This document shows, piece after piece, positions 32,538 through 42,702 of a stretch of 64,000 bases of DNA. The notes under the pieces were generated by a model. It did not search any database. It saw nothing but the letters and a program-made list of their open reading frames with translations, and was not told where the DNA came from. Source of the stretch: Ehrlichia sp052043515 (GTDB lineage Bacteria > Pseudomonadota > Alphaproteobacteria > Rickettsiales > Anaplasmataceae); NCBI GenBank assembly GCA_052043515.1, contig JBQEQX010000001.1, positions 744,001 through 808,000 on the forward strand, given 5' to 3'. How positions within the stretch are numbered: position 1 is the first letter of the stretch; each line of letters starts with the position of its first letter. The translations under genes were made by a program, and so were the position numbers.

Positions 32538-32870
32538 ATGCCTAGGTCGTTTAATTGTGCTCCGATAAAATTGGAGTGAGTGTGTTGGGTGCGTGAGTGT
32601 TTTGGGTATGTGAGTTCTGCTGTCTTAGCCCGTGAAGTGGTGTTTGTAAGTCTGCCATCTGGAAGTAATATCAAGGCTAGTGAGGCTATTGTGCTAGCCT
32701 TTTTAAGTGTTTCTTATTCATCTGTGAATACAGATGGTCTTCTGTTAAGGCCAGTGTGGTGTGCCGTAGATAGGATTAGTGTATTAACGCATTTATGTGA
32801 AGCAAGATGGGGAGTTTATGTGATTGAAGTGATGAGATTAGATGCTCAGAGAAGTTATTTGTTAATTTAG
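32538..32870 (+). pseudogene. Possible small gene with an in-frame TGA
   Basis: The ATG at 32538 has a strong ribosome site (AAGGAG six bases ahead). The frame reads MPRSFNCAPIKLE, then TGA at 32577-32579, then continues open for 96 codons (VCWVRECFGYVSSAVLAREVVFVSLPSGS...) to TAG 13 bases before the next gene. I do not recognise the product. It may be a short gene broken by a base error, a genuine pseudogene, or two short frames coupled to the large gene downstream. The base composition matches that gene more than the AT-rich gaps. Confidence 0.35.
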
Positions 32871-32883
32871 GTATATAATACTG

Positions 32884-35800
32884 ATGATGCTGAAATTTTG
32901 TGCTGCCGCGCCTCGTGTCCATTCCAGTCGAAGTAGTGAGAAACCTGTTCTTCCTGAAAAGGTAGGACCAGATGTAGGATCCCTTCCTGGCGGTGAAGAA
33001 ATACGGATATTAAAGGATGAATTACATGCTTTGTGTGAAGCGGTGTATCGTATCGTAAATAGGCAATGCAATCAGAAGGGGGAAGTTGCAGTTGATTTTT
33101 TAACTGTAATATGTTCTGCATGTATAACTAGTTTTTTTTCTCATGCGGACGCTCTTCGATATAAGTTGAGCACTTTTATTAATGATGAGTCACGAATTGC
33201 CACTCTGAGTGTATTAATTCCTGCTAGTGAAAGTACATTATGTAAAACATGTAAGAGTGATTTTATGTTGGGTGCGCGTGCTATTAATAGTAAGGATAAA
33301 AGGGATCGGGTAAAAGCATTATCGGATTTCTGTAAAAGTGTTAGTGTTGTTGTATACGATGATGTAGTTGAAGAAAATGATGGTTTTGCATCGATTATCC
33401 GACTGCTTGATGTTGTGAGTGGTTTTTTGTTGAAAGTAATTGAAATAAAGTGTCGCCTTTTAAAATTGGAAAAAGGAGCTTTCGCTTCGTCTGAAATAGA
33501 AAGGGACGTGGAAGATATGAAATCTCTTATGGTGTCTACAACTTCAGTGTTAAGAAGGTTAAAAACCGTATTGTATTTAATGAAATTGGAAAAAGTAAGG
33601 AGTAAAAGTGAGATAGATAAGACATTAACCTTGGGTCGTATCCCTAAGGAGAAAAAGCATAAGATAGATGCTTCGCATAGTTTTAGTGGAGGGGAAAAGA
33701 GATTACCTGTCGTTAGTGAAGAAGGAAGTGGTTGTGCAGGTGTTCTTTCACGAGATGATGAGAAAGATTTTGTTTATGAAAATACTTCTCACCAGTCTGA
33801 CTTGGATACTACTGAAACAGTTGCTCCTGAACTTTGTGTTGGTGAGAGTGTTTCTGATGACCATGCTGCTCAAGGTGCTCAAGGCGGTGCTTCAACTCAT
33901 TGTGATGTAGGATATGATCCGTGTTCTGATGTGATGCTTTGTAAAATAGATGAGCACAGCATAAAGAGTTGTTTAATGTCTGAATCTGGCAGGGACATGC
34001 TGATGAGGAAGTTAATCTTAGAGGTGGGTAATAGAAGTAGATTAATTCGCATGTTGTCTTCCGAAATAAGTGTAGAGAAATTAAAGGTGATATTTCCTGA
34101 TATGTTTTTATCTAAATCTATGGATGGCCTGAATGCTGTACCTCCTGATCTTGTCATAGAGGAGAAAAGTAGTACTGATCTTATAATGGAGGAGAGAAGC
34201 CATCTAGTCGATAATATGTTCCCTCCAGGAGGAATAGGCTCCACTTTTCAGGCATTTTTGACTTATATGAATAAAATTCATGGTGAAGGTTCTGTGCGAG
34301 CTGTACATGGTGATAAAGGTCAAGTATGTGATCCTGCAACTGGTGAGGTGTTCTCTACTCAGTGTGAGAAAGTATTAGAACAAAATGATACCTCAGTTAC
34401 TCAGCTGGAGGAGTTGAGGAGTGGTGCATTAAGCCATATAGAACCTTTGAATTCAGGATTAGTTGGTGGGAGTGAGAGTTTGCATCCAAGTTCGAGTATG
34501 GATGATGATGAATTGCGTTGTTACAAAGAGATTGGCTCATATCTTCGTGGTACTGAGGTGCAGCAAAGTCAGACTACAACTGCAGTTTTTGATAAGCCAT
34601 TGGATGATAAAAGAATATTGCGTGACAGTCCAGTGTATAATAAAGTGTCGACTTCTGGTGTTGAACAGGATCAAACCATTGGGACAATTAATCCTAGCTA
34701 CGGTATCTTAGGATCTGTACGTATTGTTAATAGGAATATGGAACCTCAAAGTAGTAAATCATTAACTGCTGCAAGTAATGATGTTCGCTTGTCTCCAATT
34801 GGATCATTTAATGAAGGACAAGGTACTGAAGCTAAGTCCTATAGTCCAACATGTGAAACGGCTTCTGATGATATGGAACGAGATCAACTTACGGTAGGTG
34901 TGCGTACAGATAATGTGGTTAGCAATTATATATTGCCTAATAGAACATCAGTTGATGTTGATGTGTCTCTTGTGCAAAAATATATGAAATACGGAGATCA
35001 AGAAGGGTTATTGAGACTATTGGCAGTTGAAGCTGGTGGTTTGGATCAGTTAATTAAGATCTTAGTTTCAGAAATAGGTCAAGAAACATTAATGCGCATA
35101 TTCCCTACTATATCACCATCCGATATTGAGAGTAGTTTGGCTAAAGAATCTCATGATATTGTGGTAAAAGCTGAGAATACACTATTAAAACATGATGAAC
35201 AAGGTAATTTGATAGTGGCAAGTTTATTAAAAACATTTATATCTTATGCTCTGGGGAGCCAAGCTCATGCGAAACGTGGGTTGCCAATTGCTGAAAAACG
35301 TGTTCTTAAAGGTGGTAGCGTTGCTTATTCACGTACTAGTGCTGATGGTAAAAAAAGAGCCTCATTACGAAAATGTATTACATGTTGATAGGGAGTCGGC
35401 ACAGCATTCTGCCTTAGGTTTGGTAGGGGCTTTTGGTACTGTGGATGGTCGATCATCAACTAGTGGCGTGGGTGCAAAGCACACAGCACATAGTAATGTG
35501 AAGCCTGTTGCAGTGGATGCTTCTGGTGACTTAAGAAGTGAACATACTGTTAACCTGAAACTAAAGCAAAGTCTTACAGCTGTAAATTATGGAGCCTCAA
35601 CTAGTAGTGCGTGTAGAGAAGAAGCTTCACAAGAACAGTATGTTACCCCAGGTGTGTGTGGTGCTGCTGACTCAATGGGCACGGATCTTAGGAAAGGTTG
35701 TGATAAGGCAGGTGATAGGCCGTCATCTGGTGATGCATATCAAGAGCCCGTCTCATTGTCAGAAGGGAACAGGAGATGTTTTGCTATTACTAAGAGTGTA

Positions 35801-35968
35801 TATGGTGACATAAGAAACATGCCTACTAGTCGAGTAAGAAGATCAGTATCTATGAATGGTATTTGGCCAAGTAGTGCTGTATGTTGGGTTGAAGAAGATC
35901 CATCTGGAGATGAATCGTGCAATAGTGGTAAGTCTCATATTCAAAGTATAAAAAAGTTTTGTATTTGA
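32884..35968 (+). CDS. Large unknown protein with an internal duplication, one frame break
   Basis: I do not recognise this protein. It has about 1,027 residues after removing one A from 35350-35356 (join: SADGKKEPHYENVLHVDRES). The N-terminal third (to about 240) is mainly helical; the rest is rich in Ser, Thr, Asp and Glu with no signal peptide. Two modules are similar: residues about 363-415 (MLMRKLILEVGNRSRLIRML..EKLKVIFPDM) and about 695-750 (GLLRLLAVEAGGLDQLIKIL..ETLMRIFPTI), each followed by another short helical stretch. The size, hydrophilicity and apparent lineage restriction would fit a secreted effector, but that is inference. Confidence 0.65.
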
Positions 35969-36005
35969 TAAAAGGTACTATAAGCACAGAGTTTTTAATG
36001 TTTCT

Positions 36006-37316
36006 ATGTTAAAACACTTTGTAGGATCGGTATTTGACAATTTGTATTTAGCTATCTGTCAAACTTTTAGATTTACGGATGAACTATATTTGAAAGGGAT
36101 TCCTTTACTAAATTGGGTAATGATGTGCGTAATGGATAATTCAAATGTTAGTAAGTGTATGGCCGCTATTCTTAAAGATTTTAGTCCTTGCACTAAATAT
36201 TATCAAAGCATTCGCAACTATAAAATGTTGCCTTTATATGTTGATAGCTTGGAAAATGTAAGTCGGGTGTTTGAACATGTGAAAATTGTTCATGCTTTGT
36301 TTCATACAGGAAGAACAGGTAGTGTGTTGTTTAACGTAAGTAAGGAGCTAGTGAAAGCAGAAGTGCAAAAATATATGGATAGAATAAATCTGGAGGATGT
36401 TAAGGAATTAAAGCAAATGTTTGAAGTGTTTAATTCTGTACACATAACTCAGTTTGACCTTCGTCATTTTAAAATAAAGGGTCAGTTAATTGTATCGTCT
36501 TATTCTTTTTCAGGTATCGCTAAAAGGTGTGGTTTGAGTTTACTTGATTATCCTAACGTATTTATAGTAGGTGATGTTTCCAGATTTCTGTCTCTATCTT
36601 GTAACAATGTTACTGTGTATGGTAATGTCAAAGGTAGTATATTCTCAAATGCAAGAATAAGGGTTTTTGGGTCAGTTGAAGCTGAAGCGAAAATTGTGCA
36701 TAAAGGTAATAGAGGTAGTAGAGGTAAAGGTCCTGACTCCGAAGTTATCATTAGGGGTAACATAATGAAGTTTGCATCAATTTCAGTTTTCAATAGTGTA
36801 CTTGAGTGTTATGGAGATGTTAAGGGTGGTACGATTGAAACAGTAACCTCTGGTTTAATAATTAAAGGAGATATACTTGGTGGCCATATAGATTGTAGAA
36901 ATGGAGTGTATGTATATGTTCATTCTGGAGCTAATAAAGGTCGTTTTTGCTTAAAGGGAATACCATATGTATTTTTCGATAAAAGTGTTGTAATTAATTA
37001 CATTGATGCATCTCATTGTGAATTTTATTTTAAAGAAAATGTTGTGTTTAAATTAAATACTGATAGGTGTGTGCAATGTGGATTTCGCAATTATATAGAT
37101 AAAAAAGTTAAAAAATTCGATATTCCGAAATTTAGAGCCTTGATGGAAGAAAAACTTGTTAGATACAGTGCCGTACATAGAGGTCAAGAGAGTTTGCAGT
37201 TTGGCGGCGCACCTGTACATAGTGCACTTAATAGTCTTAGCGGTACTAGAGGTGTACAAGGTAATAGTATTAAAGTGTTGAAAATCAAGAGCTTATCAGA
37301 TCTAAAAGCGATATGA
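36006..37316 (+). CDS. Unknown protein with a predicted beta-helix core
   Basis: A 436-residue protein with an intact frame, 37 bases after the previous gene. The N-terminal 180 residues look helical. Residues about 184-310 show short repeated turns of alternating hydrophobic residues with G-D-V/G-N-V/G-D-I steps (VFIVGDV, VTVYGNVKG, IRVFGSV, VIIRGNI, LECYGDVKGG, LIIKGDILGG). This rhythm resembles the beta-helix of FapA (DUF342) and bactofilins, which form rigid rods or filaments. No signal peptide is seen. It is probably cotranscribed with the large gene before it. Function unknown; the fold is a prediction by eye. Confidence 0.6.
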   Translation: MLKHFVGSVFDNLYLAICQTFRFTDELYLKGIPLLNWVMMCVMDNSNVSKCMAAILKDFSPCTKYYQSIRNYKMLPLYVDSLENVSRVFEHVKIVHALFHTGRTGSVLFNVSKELVKAEVQKYMDRINLEDVKELKQMFEVFNSVHITQFDLRHFKIKGQLIVSSYSFSGIAKRCGLSLLDYPNVFIVGDVSRFLSLSCNNVTVYGNVKGSIFSNARIRVFGSVEAEAKIVHKGNRGSRGKGPDSEVIIRGNIMKFASISVFNSVLECYGDVKGGTIETVTSGLIIKGDILGGHIDCRNGVYVYVHSGANKGRFCLKGIPYVFFDKSVVINYIDASHCEFYFKENVVFKLNTDRCVQCGFRNYIDKKVKKFDIPKFRALMEEKLVRYSAVHRGQESLQFGGAPVHSALNSLSGTRGVQGNSIKVLKIKSLSDLKAI

Positions 37317-37895
37317 AAAATGCGTTTTGATTGTTTAGAGTGTTTTACTTCGTGAGCTTTCTTGTTCTTTGAAGAAAGGTGATGGTACAGGATGTTTTAA
37401 TACTGCATATCTTCTAGTTTATTTAATGGACTGCTTTATGAGTGATTTATAGTCTTTTGTTATTGGTGACCTGAAGAGAAAAGGATATATGTTTAGTATG
37501 ACTGTGTAATTTGTGATTTTCGGTCGTCTGTATGTTCGTGGTATAACAGTGATTTGGTTATTGAAATTTTTTTGTTTTTGATCTGATTATATATTTAATA
37601 TGGGTTGCTTATTCCATTAGCTGTGTTGGTCCTTTGTATGTTGTTACTGCTTCCATTTCACTAAGATCGAGGTTGATACGTGATTAATAGTTTATATTAA
37701 TAGATATGTTGTAGCCTAAAATTTTTGTGAGTACTTTTGCTATCTCATGTTTATAGTCATTGTTTCTTTATGAAAAATCTATTCTATAAGATGTAAAGGA
37801 TAGTTGTAGTATAGTCTTTGGTGTCTGATGGCACCCAGTGAAACTGATGATATTGCTCCTTTGAAAAATTTATAGAAAAATGTGTAACACGTTAA
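37317..37895. other. Non-coding gap
   Basis: About 580 bases between the beta-helix gene (plus) and the end of mnhE (minus). I searched mainly for mnhF- or mnhG-like frames and saw none, and no tRNA. Confidence 0.4.
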
Positions 37896-38410
37896 TTATG
37901 TGTGAGCTTGATTTCTTTTGAAAATGTTTAAAACTTGACTATCAATATCTGCTACACCAGAAATTGATTCTTCATCTATAGCAAGAACCCTTATTTTATA
38001 CGGACTAGACTCTGTGACATTAATACTTACTGTTCCAGGGGTGAATGTAATAGAATTTGCAAGTATTGATACATCAAAACTAGTAGTTTGCTTGGTTTGT
38101 ACTACTCTAAAAGTTGGTAGGTCAACCTTTGTTTTGAAATTCCATACTTTTTTTAATAATGTGCAAATTAGACAATATAGCTTGTTGTATTATCCAATAG
38201 CAATAGTACAGAAAGTGAAGTGTGTTGGAAAAAAATTTTTTACTTGATATACGGTAGGTGTAGCCGTGTTCCTGCAGTATAGTATTTCTTAACCTTTTTG
38301 TCATCAGCAATGTAGCCGTGCAACTTGCCAGTCCAGATACTATGAAGAATGAATCAAAATATCCCGACAATGTCAACCACAAAGTAAATAAAGTAAAAAA
38401 ACAATTTCAC
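37896..38410 (-). CDS. mnhE: MnhE-like subunit of a Mrp Na+/H+ antiporter, two frame breaks
   Basis: No single raw frame shows this gene. Removing one base from each of 38395-38401 and 38148-38154 gives 170 residues from a GTG start (MKLFFTLFTLWLTLSGYFD). The MnhE pattern is clear: two N-terminal membrane helices, then YYCYWIIQQAILSNLHIIKKVW, and the hallmark ANSITFTPGTVSINV followed by IRVLAID. MnhE is a small membrane subunit of the multi-subunit Mrp sodium/proton antiporter. No other mnh gene is visible here, so its partners must lie elsewhere. It is divergent from the next gene. Confidence 0.8.
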
Positions 38411-38542
38411 TGTCTTTTTTCAAAATGTTTCCAATTATACTGCGAGACTTATGGAAAGTGACAATAATTTTATTGCTAAATCACCATAGTATTTTATTAT
38501 AACTACTCAATCTTAGAGAGACAATAGAATTATTTTTATAAT

Positions 38543-39150
38543 ATGCAAGTGATTTTTATTATTAATGTAGTATTAATGTTTTGCATAGGTGGGTTTTTAT
38601 TACACTATTTTTACAGGATTAGTGATGATAAAGCGGTAGCGTTTCATATAGTAAACAACGTTGCGTCTATTAAAGATACTACTAAAAATTTAAAGAAGAA
38701 AGCACAATTGCTTTCAATCAGCGATGGATCTGTTTCTGTAATAGATTTGCAGGAGTTGAATTATCATTTATTAAAAAAAGGGAGGAGGAATTAAAGGAAA
38801 AAGAAATTTTATTAAAAGCAATTAAGCGAAATAATGAAAAACAAATAGTGTATTTGGACAGAACGAAAAGAGAAATATTGGCATTAATTGATTCCAATCC
38901 TCAAAGTGACACTCAGAAAATGTATGGCCTGGCGAAAGTATACAAGAATATGCCAGTGGAATTAGCTGCAAAAATATTTGAGTTGTTGGACATAAATTCA
39001 CTCCTGCTGATAGCTTCTTACATTGATGAGGCTACTTTGTCAAATATATTGTCGTATGTAGATATAAATGTAGTTCAGAAAATTAGAGAAATATCTGTGT
39101 CTAAAGAATGTACTTGTGATGGTAGTATTTTTAAAGATAGTAAACAATGA
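38543..39150 (+). CDS. MotE/MgtE-N-like membrane-anchored protein, one frame break
   Basis: The frame is restored by adding one A to (or removing two from) the run at 38773-38779, giving about 202 residues. One N-terminal membrane helix (residues 3-23) is followed by a charged coiled-coil (KKREEELKEKEILLKAIKRNNEKQIVYLDRTKREI) and a C-terminal module YGLAKVYKNMPVELAAKIFELLD..LLLIASYIDEATLSNILSYVD. The last part follows the pattern of the MgtE N-terminal domain and of alphaproteobacterial MotE, a helper of the flagellar motor protein MotC. Since no flagellum is expected here, the role is open. Confidence 0.6.
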
Positions 39151-39968
39151 TAGTTGAAAATAAGATGTTGGTGTTGTCAAAATGTATTGCGTGTTATGAT
39201 GTATTTGGAAGAAGGCTAAAGTGTCTTTATGGATAGTACAGACGTAAAAAACAAATGTATTATTTTTTCCTCCCCAAGTTGGATGAGTAAATAAGTGATA
39301 TTTTACAGCTGCTTATTTTAGAGTACTAAAAGATTGTTTTATAGTACAGAAAATTGTGTGTTGGATATAGCTTTTTAGCATAGTAAATGGCATATTGATT
39401 TTGAATCATTAGATGATATAAATCTTGAATGTGTTACAGTATCTAGCACCAAAATGTAATTTTATATTTAAGGTATTTTCATATGTAATAGAAGGTTACA
39501 TGCGATAAATGAGAGGTATTTTGGTCAATGAATGTCTTTCTAAATTAGATGAGTTTAATATTAGAATGGATTAAGTTGGAAATTGTTCTATGGAAAGTTG
39601 TGTGCTGTGGTTGGTACTATATTAGTTTTATTGTTTGAGTAAAATAGTGTTAGATAAAGAAATGTTGTTGGTATATTTAACTGCTTTGTGGCTTGTATTT
39701 ATAGTATTGATATTGGAGTGTATTATGGCAAGATCAAAGAAATTTGTGTTTCTAATTTTTAAAGAGCATTGTTTGATATGGTGGGCCATGTTGTGGTGTT
39801 CGAAATATAAATGTTGCTCCTTAAGTGCCTCAGGATTTAGGTTAAGGAATTTGTGTGACGTCAAAAAAAAGTTGGTACTTTACAAGTTAGCTTAAATTTA
39901 ATGTGCCTATAGTTTTTTCTAATTTCTGCGTATGATTTGTTGAGTAATACAATGAAAAATATGCATTG
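39151..39968. other. Non-coding gap with weak frames
   Basis: About 820 bases. Open stretches of 78-86 codons exist on both strands near 39630-39895. The plus-strand one (SKIVLDKEMLLVYLTALWLVFIVLILE...) has one hydrophobic segment but starts with a rare codon and has no clear ribosome site. I do not support either as a gene. Confidence 0.4.
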
Positions 39969-40763
39969 TTAAAACTTGGATTCACTGATGTGTTTTTTAC
40001 CATGTAGCGCCTGATGCAGCTGCATTATACCATTGATTGTTAAATTCGGTTCAACATCAACAGTATTCTGATGTTTACTAAACAAGCTAGAATTTCCTCC
40101 TGTCGCTATTATATGTAGGTTCTTTTTTTCTTCCTTCATTATTTTTTGTATCATTCCTTCAACCATAGAAATGTATCCCCAATATACACCAGATTCTACT
40201 GCATGGTATATATTATTGTGTACTACTTTATTCTGTTTTAATACTGATGTTTCTGGTAGTAATGCTACGTGTTGTCTCATACTTTTTGCTAAAATATGTG
40301 CTCCAGGTGCTATGACTTGTCCGTAAATACTTTTATCTTGATTGAACAAATTAAATACTGTAGTGGTTCCCATACCTATTATTAGTAGATCTTTGTTAGG
40401 GTATAAATAACTTGCTGCTATTATGTCGGCCAATCTGTCCGATCCAAGTGCTTTGCTTTGCAGATCTATCTTAATGTTAAAAATATCTGCATGGGGATTG
40501 TCTAGTATTATAGGTTCTATATTAAAGTGGTTCTTACTTAATTCTATAATTGGTTTTGTTATGCGAGGTACTACGCTTGATATGATAATGTTACTAATGG
40601 TATTAACGGTGTTTAATTGTTTTATTGCTAGACTTAAGTAGAAAAAATATTCATCACTTGTTTTTGTTTGTTGTGATGAAATCCTTACTATCTTCATTAT
40701 TTGGTTATTACTACAAATTGCGAATTTGACATTTGTATTACCTATGTCTATTGCTATTAACAT
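39969..40763 (-). CDS. coaX: Type III pantothenate kinase
   Basis: A 264-residue CoaX with an intact frame. The ASKHA-fold ATP site DIGNTNVKF lies at residues 6-14, the pantothenate-site GSDRLAD at 107-113 with catalytic Asp109, IIGMGTTTVFNLF supplies the phosphate-2 motif, and IIATGGNSSLF the adenosine motif. It phosphorylates pantothenate in the first step of coenzyme A synthesis and needs a monovalent cation. GTTTVFN departs slightly from the more common GTATTFD, but the catalytic set appears complete. Confidence 0.92.
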   Translation of the reverse strand: MLIAIDIGNTNVKFAICSNNQIMKIVRISSQQTKTSDEYFFYLSLAIKQLNTVNTISNIIISSVVPRITKPIIELSKNHFNIEPIILDNPHADIFNIKIDLQSKALGSDRLADIIAASYLYPNKDLLIIGMGTTTVFNLFNQDKSIYGQVIAPGAHILAKSMRQHVALLPETSVLKQNKVVHNNIYHAVESGVYWGYISMVEGMIQKIMKEEKKNLHIIATGGNSSLFSKHQNTVDVEPNLTINGIMQLHQALHGKKHISESKF

Positions 40764-40895
40764 ATTGGCTCATGTAGAATTATACAGGCTACTGTTAGAT
40801 CTAGGAAAGCAATATGCAGAAAAAAAAGTTTAATTTTTTTCTGTCATAGAAGCTGTGATCTAAGATTTTTATTATGATTGGCATACTCGATTCCG

Positions 40896-41955
40896 TTAAT
40901 TATTATAACCTATGGCATGACTCACTGTGGGGAATCCATCTGAAGCTAAAAGGTCTGCTAGTTCCAAATTTATTTTGTTTGCTATATTGAATCCATTGTA
41001 GACTATGGCAGTGTATAGTTGTACTAGTGATGCTCCAGCTTTTATTTTTTGGTATGCATGGTATCCACTACTGACTCCACCACAGCCTATTAGTAGTAGT
41101 TTTTTTTGAGATACTCTATATATTTCAGATAGTACTTGAGTTGATAGATCAAACAACGGTTGTCCACTTAGCCCTCCATACATAACTGTATTTTGATTTA
41201 ACAATTTTTCATGTTGAGATGAGGTATTGCTTACTATTAAGCCGCTGATTTTATATTTTATTGATAAATCTACAATATCCTGTTTTTCTTTGTCACTAAT
41301 ATCTGGTGAGATTTTTAGCATTATAGGTATAGATTCCGCATAGTCTGCGAGTTTTCTAACCTGTGATATGGCCGTTAACAACCTTAATAGTAAATCCTTT
41401 TTTTTGAAACTCATGTAATCCAGGAGTATTGGGAGATGATATATTAATAGTTATGTAATTACTCAATCCGTACACTTTCTTTACTAAGTCGAAGTAGTCC
41501 TGGATGGGATCTGATGATTTTTTATTAAATCCTATATTAATTCCAAAAGTACAATGGTTTAGTTTAATATCATCTACTTTTTTTATTAAAAAAATCTACT
41601 CCCTTGTTATTAAATCCTAATCTATTAATGATTGCATTTTTTTTGATTAACCTGAATACGCGAGGTTTTTTTATTCCCTTTTTTGAGGATATTTTGTGAC
41701 TGTTCCCACTTCAACGAACCCAAATCCAATTTTTAATAAAGGTTCTATTACTTCCGCGTTCTTGTCAAACCCAGCTGCTACTCCTATTGGTGTTCTTATA
41801 ACCTTATTGAAGACCTTGATATTAAGAGATCTTGGGATTTCGATTTTTTTTATAGGAATGAGATTATTTTTTAATGCAAAAATCGCTATCCTATGTGCAA
41901 TTTCTGGAGGTACACAAAATAAGGGATTAGTAAATATCCGTTGTAATGGTGACAC
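40896..41955 (-). CDS. pyrD: Dihydroorotate dehydrogenase, class 2, four frame breaks
   Basis: 351 residues after removing one base from each of 41398-41405, 41588-41594, 41666-41672 and 41679-41684. The corrected product reads MSPLQRIFTNPLFCVPPEIAHRIAIFALK, TPIGVAAGFDKNAEVIEPLLKIGFGFVEVGTVT, the family PQ-GN-KPR-FRL and NRLGFNNKGV blocks, INISSPNTPGL, PIMLKISPDIS, NTSS, GGLSGQPL and LIGCGGVSSG. It is the membrane-bound, quinone-linked enzyme of pyrimidine synthesis. The GTG start at 41955 gives the family N-terminal helices. The four breaks lie within 290 bases and correct to a whole number of codons. Confidence 0.9.
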
Positions 41956-42117
41956 AGTACTTAATGGTTAATTTATAGACATGCATGTTGATTATATCAG
42001 TTTTTTATAAAAATACTACTTGTATAACTAATAAATATGTATAACAACTGTTAAGATAATGAAATATATAGAATTATACTGTAAATTGCTTATACTAAAA
42101 GTTGAGAGGAATATAAT

Positions 42118-42702
42118 ATGAATATCTTATCTGTTGATAATGTTCAAGATTTACGAAATTTGCATGCTATATCTCACCCTATTGAAAAAATAGATCAAGA
42201 AATTATAGCATTAGCTAATGATATGATGAAAGTTATGGAACATAGTAGAACTATAGGATTATCTGCAGTTCAACTTGGTAATCATAGTAGAATGTTCATC
42301 ATAAACATGTTTAGTGGGTTATTTGATGTTGTACAAGATATAAAAGTTCTGTCAGGACACCATGCGCTACATGGTAAAAATATGGTATGTATAAATCCTG
42401 AGGTCCTCAGCTTTTCCGGTGAAACTGTTGATTTATTTGAAGGGTGTTCGTCAGCTAAATCTTATGGATTAATTAATATTACAAGACCAAAACACATGGA
42501 TTTTAAATATACAGATTTGTTGGGGAATGAATGTATAGTTAGGGTCTATGGGTGGCTTTCTAGATGTATACAGCATGAACTTGATCATTTGAATGGCATA
42601 TTATTGGCTAATGTCGTAGATAACATAAAAAATAATTGTGTACATAGTATCTCTCAAGAAGATCATAGTGTTATACATATATTGCTTGTGAATAAAAAGT
42701 AA
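42118..42702 (+). CDS. def: Peptide deformylase, divergent
   Basis: A 194-residue deformylase-like protein. The three motifs are present but altered: TIGLSAVQLG (45-54, usually GxGxAAxQ) with Gln52, EGCSS (108-112, usually EGCLS) with metal ligand Cys110, and QHELDHLNG (152-160) with His153, Glu154 and His157. The catalytic and metal residues are thus kept. An insertion (SGHHALHGKN) precedes the CINPE strand. Deformylases remove the formyl group from nascent proteins. The changes in motif 1 suggest a second, specialised paralogue, but activity cannot be judged from sequence. Confidence 0.8.
   Translation: MNILSVDNVQDLRNLHAISHPIEKIDQEIIALANDMMKVMEHSRTIGLSAVQLGNHSRMFIINMFSGLFDVVQDIKVLSGHHALHGKNMVCINPEVLSFSGETVDLFEGCSSAKSYGLINITRPKHMDFKYTDLLGNECIVRVYGWLSRCIQHELDHLNGILLANVVDNIKNNCVHSISQEDHSVIHILLVNKK

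Noticed and set aside
39628..39895. Overlapping open frames on both strands
   Set aside because: Neither has a clear start site or family pattern, and they compete for the same DNA; noted in the gap entry only.
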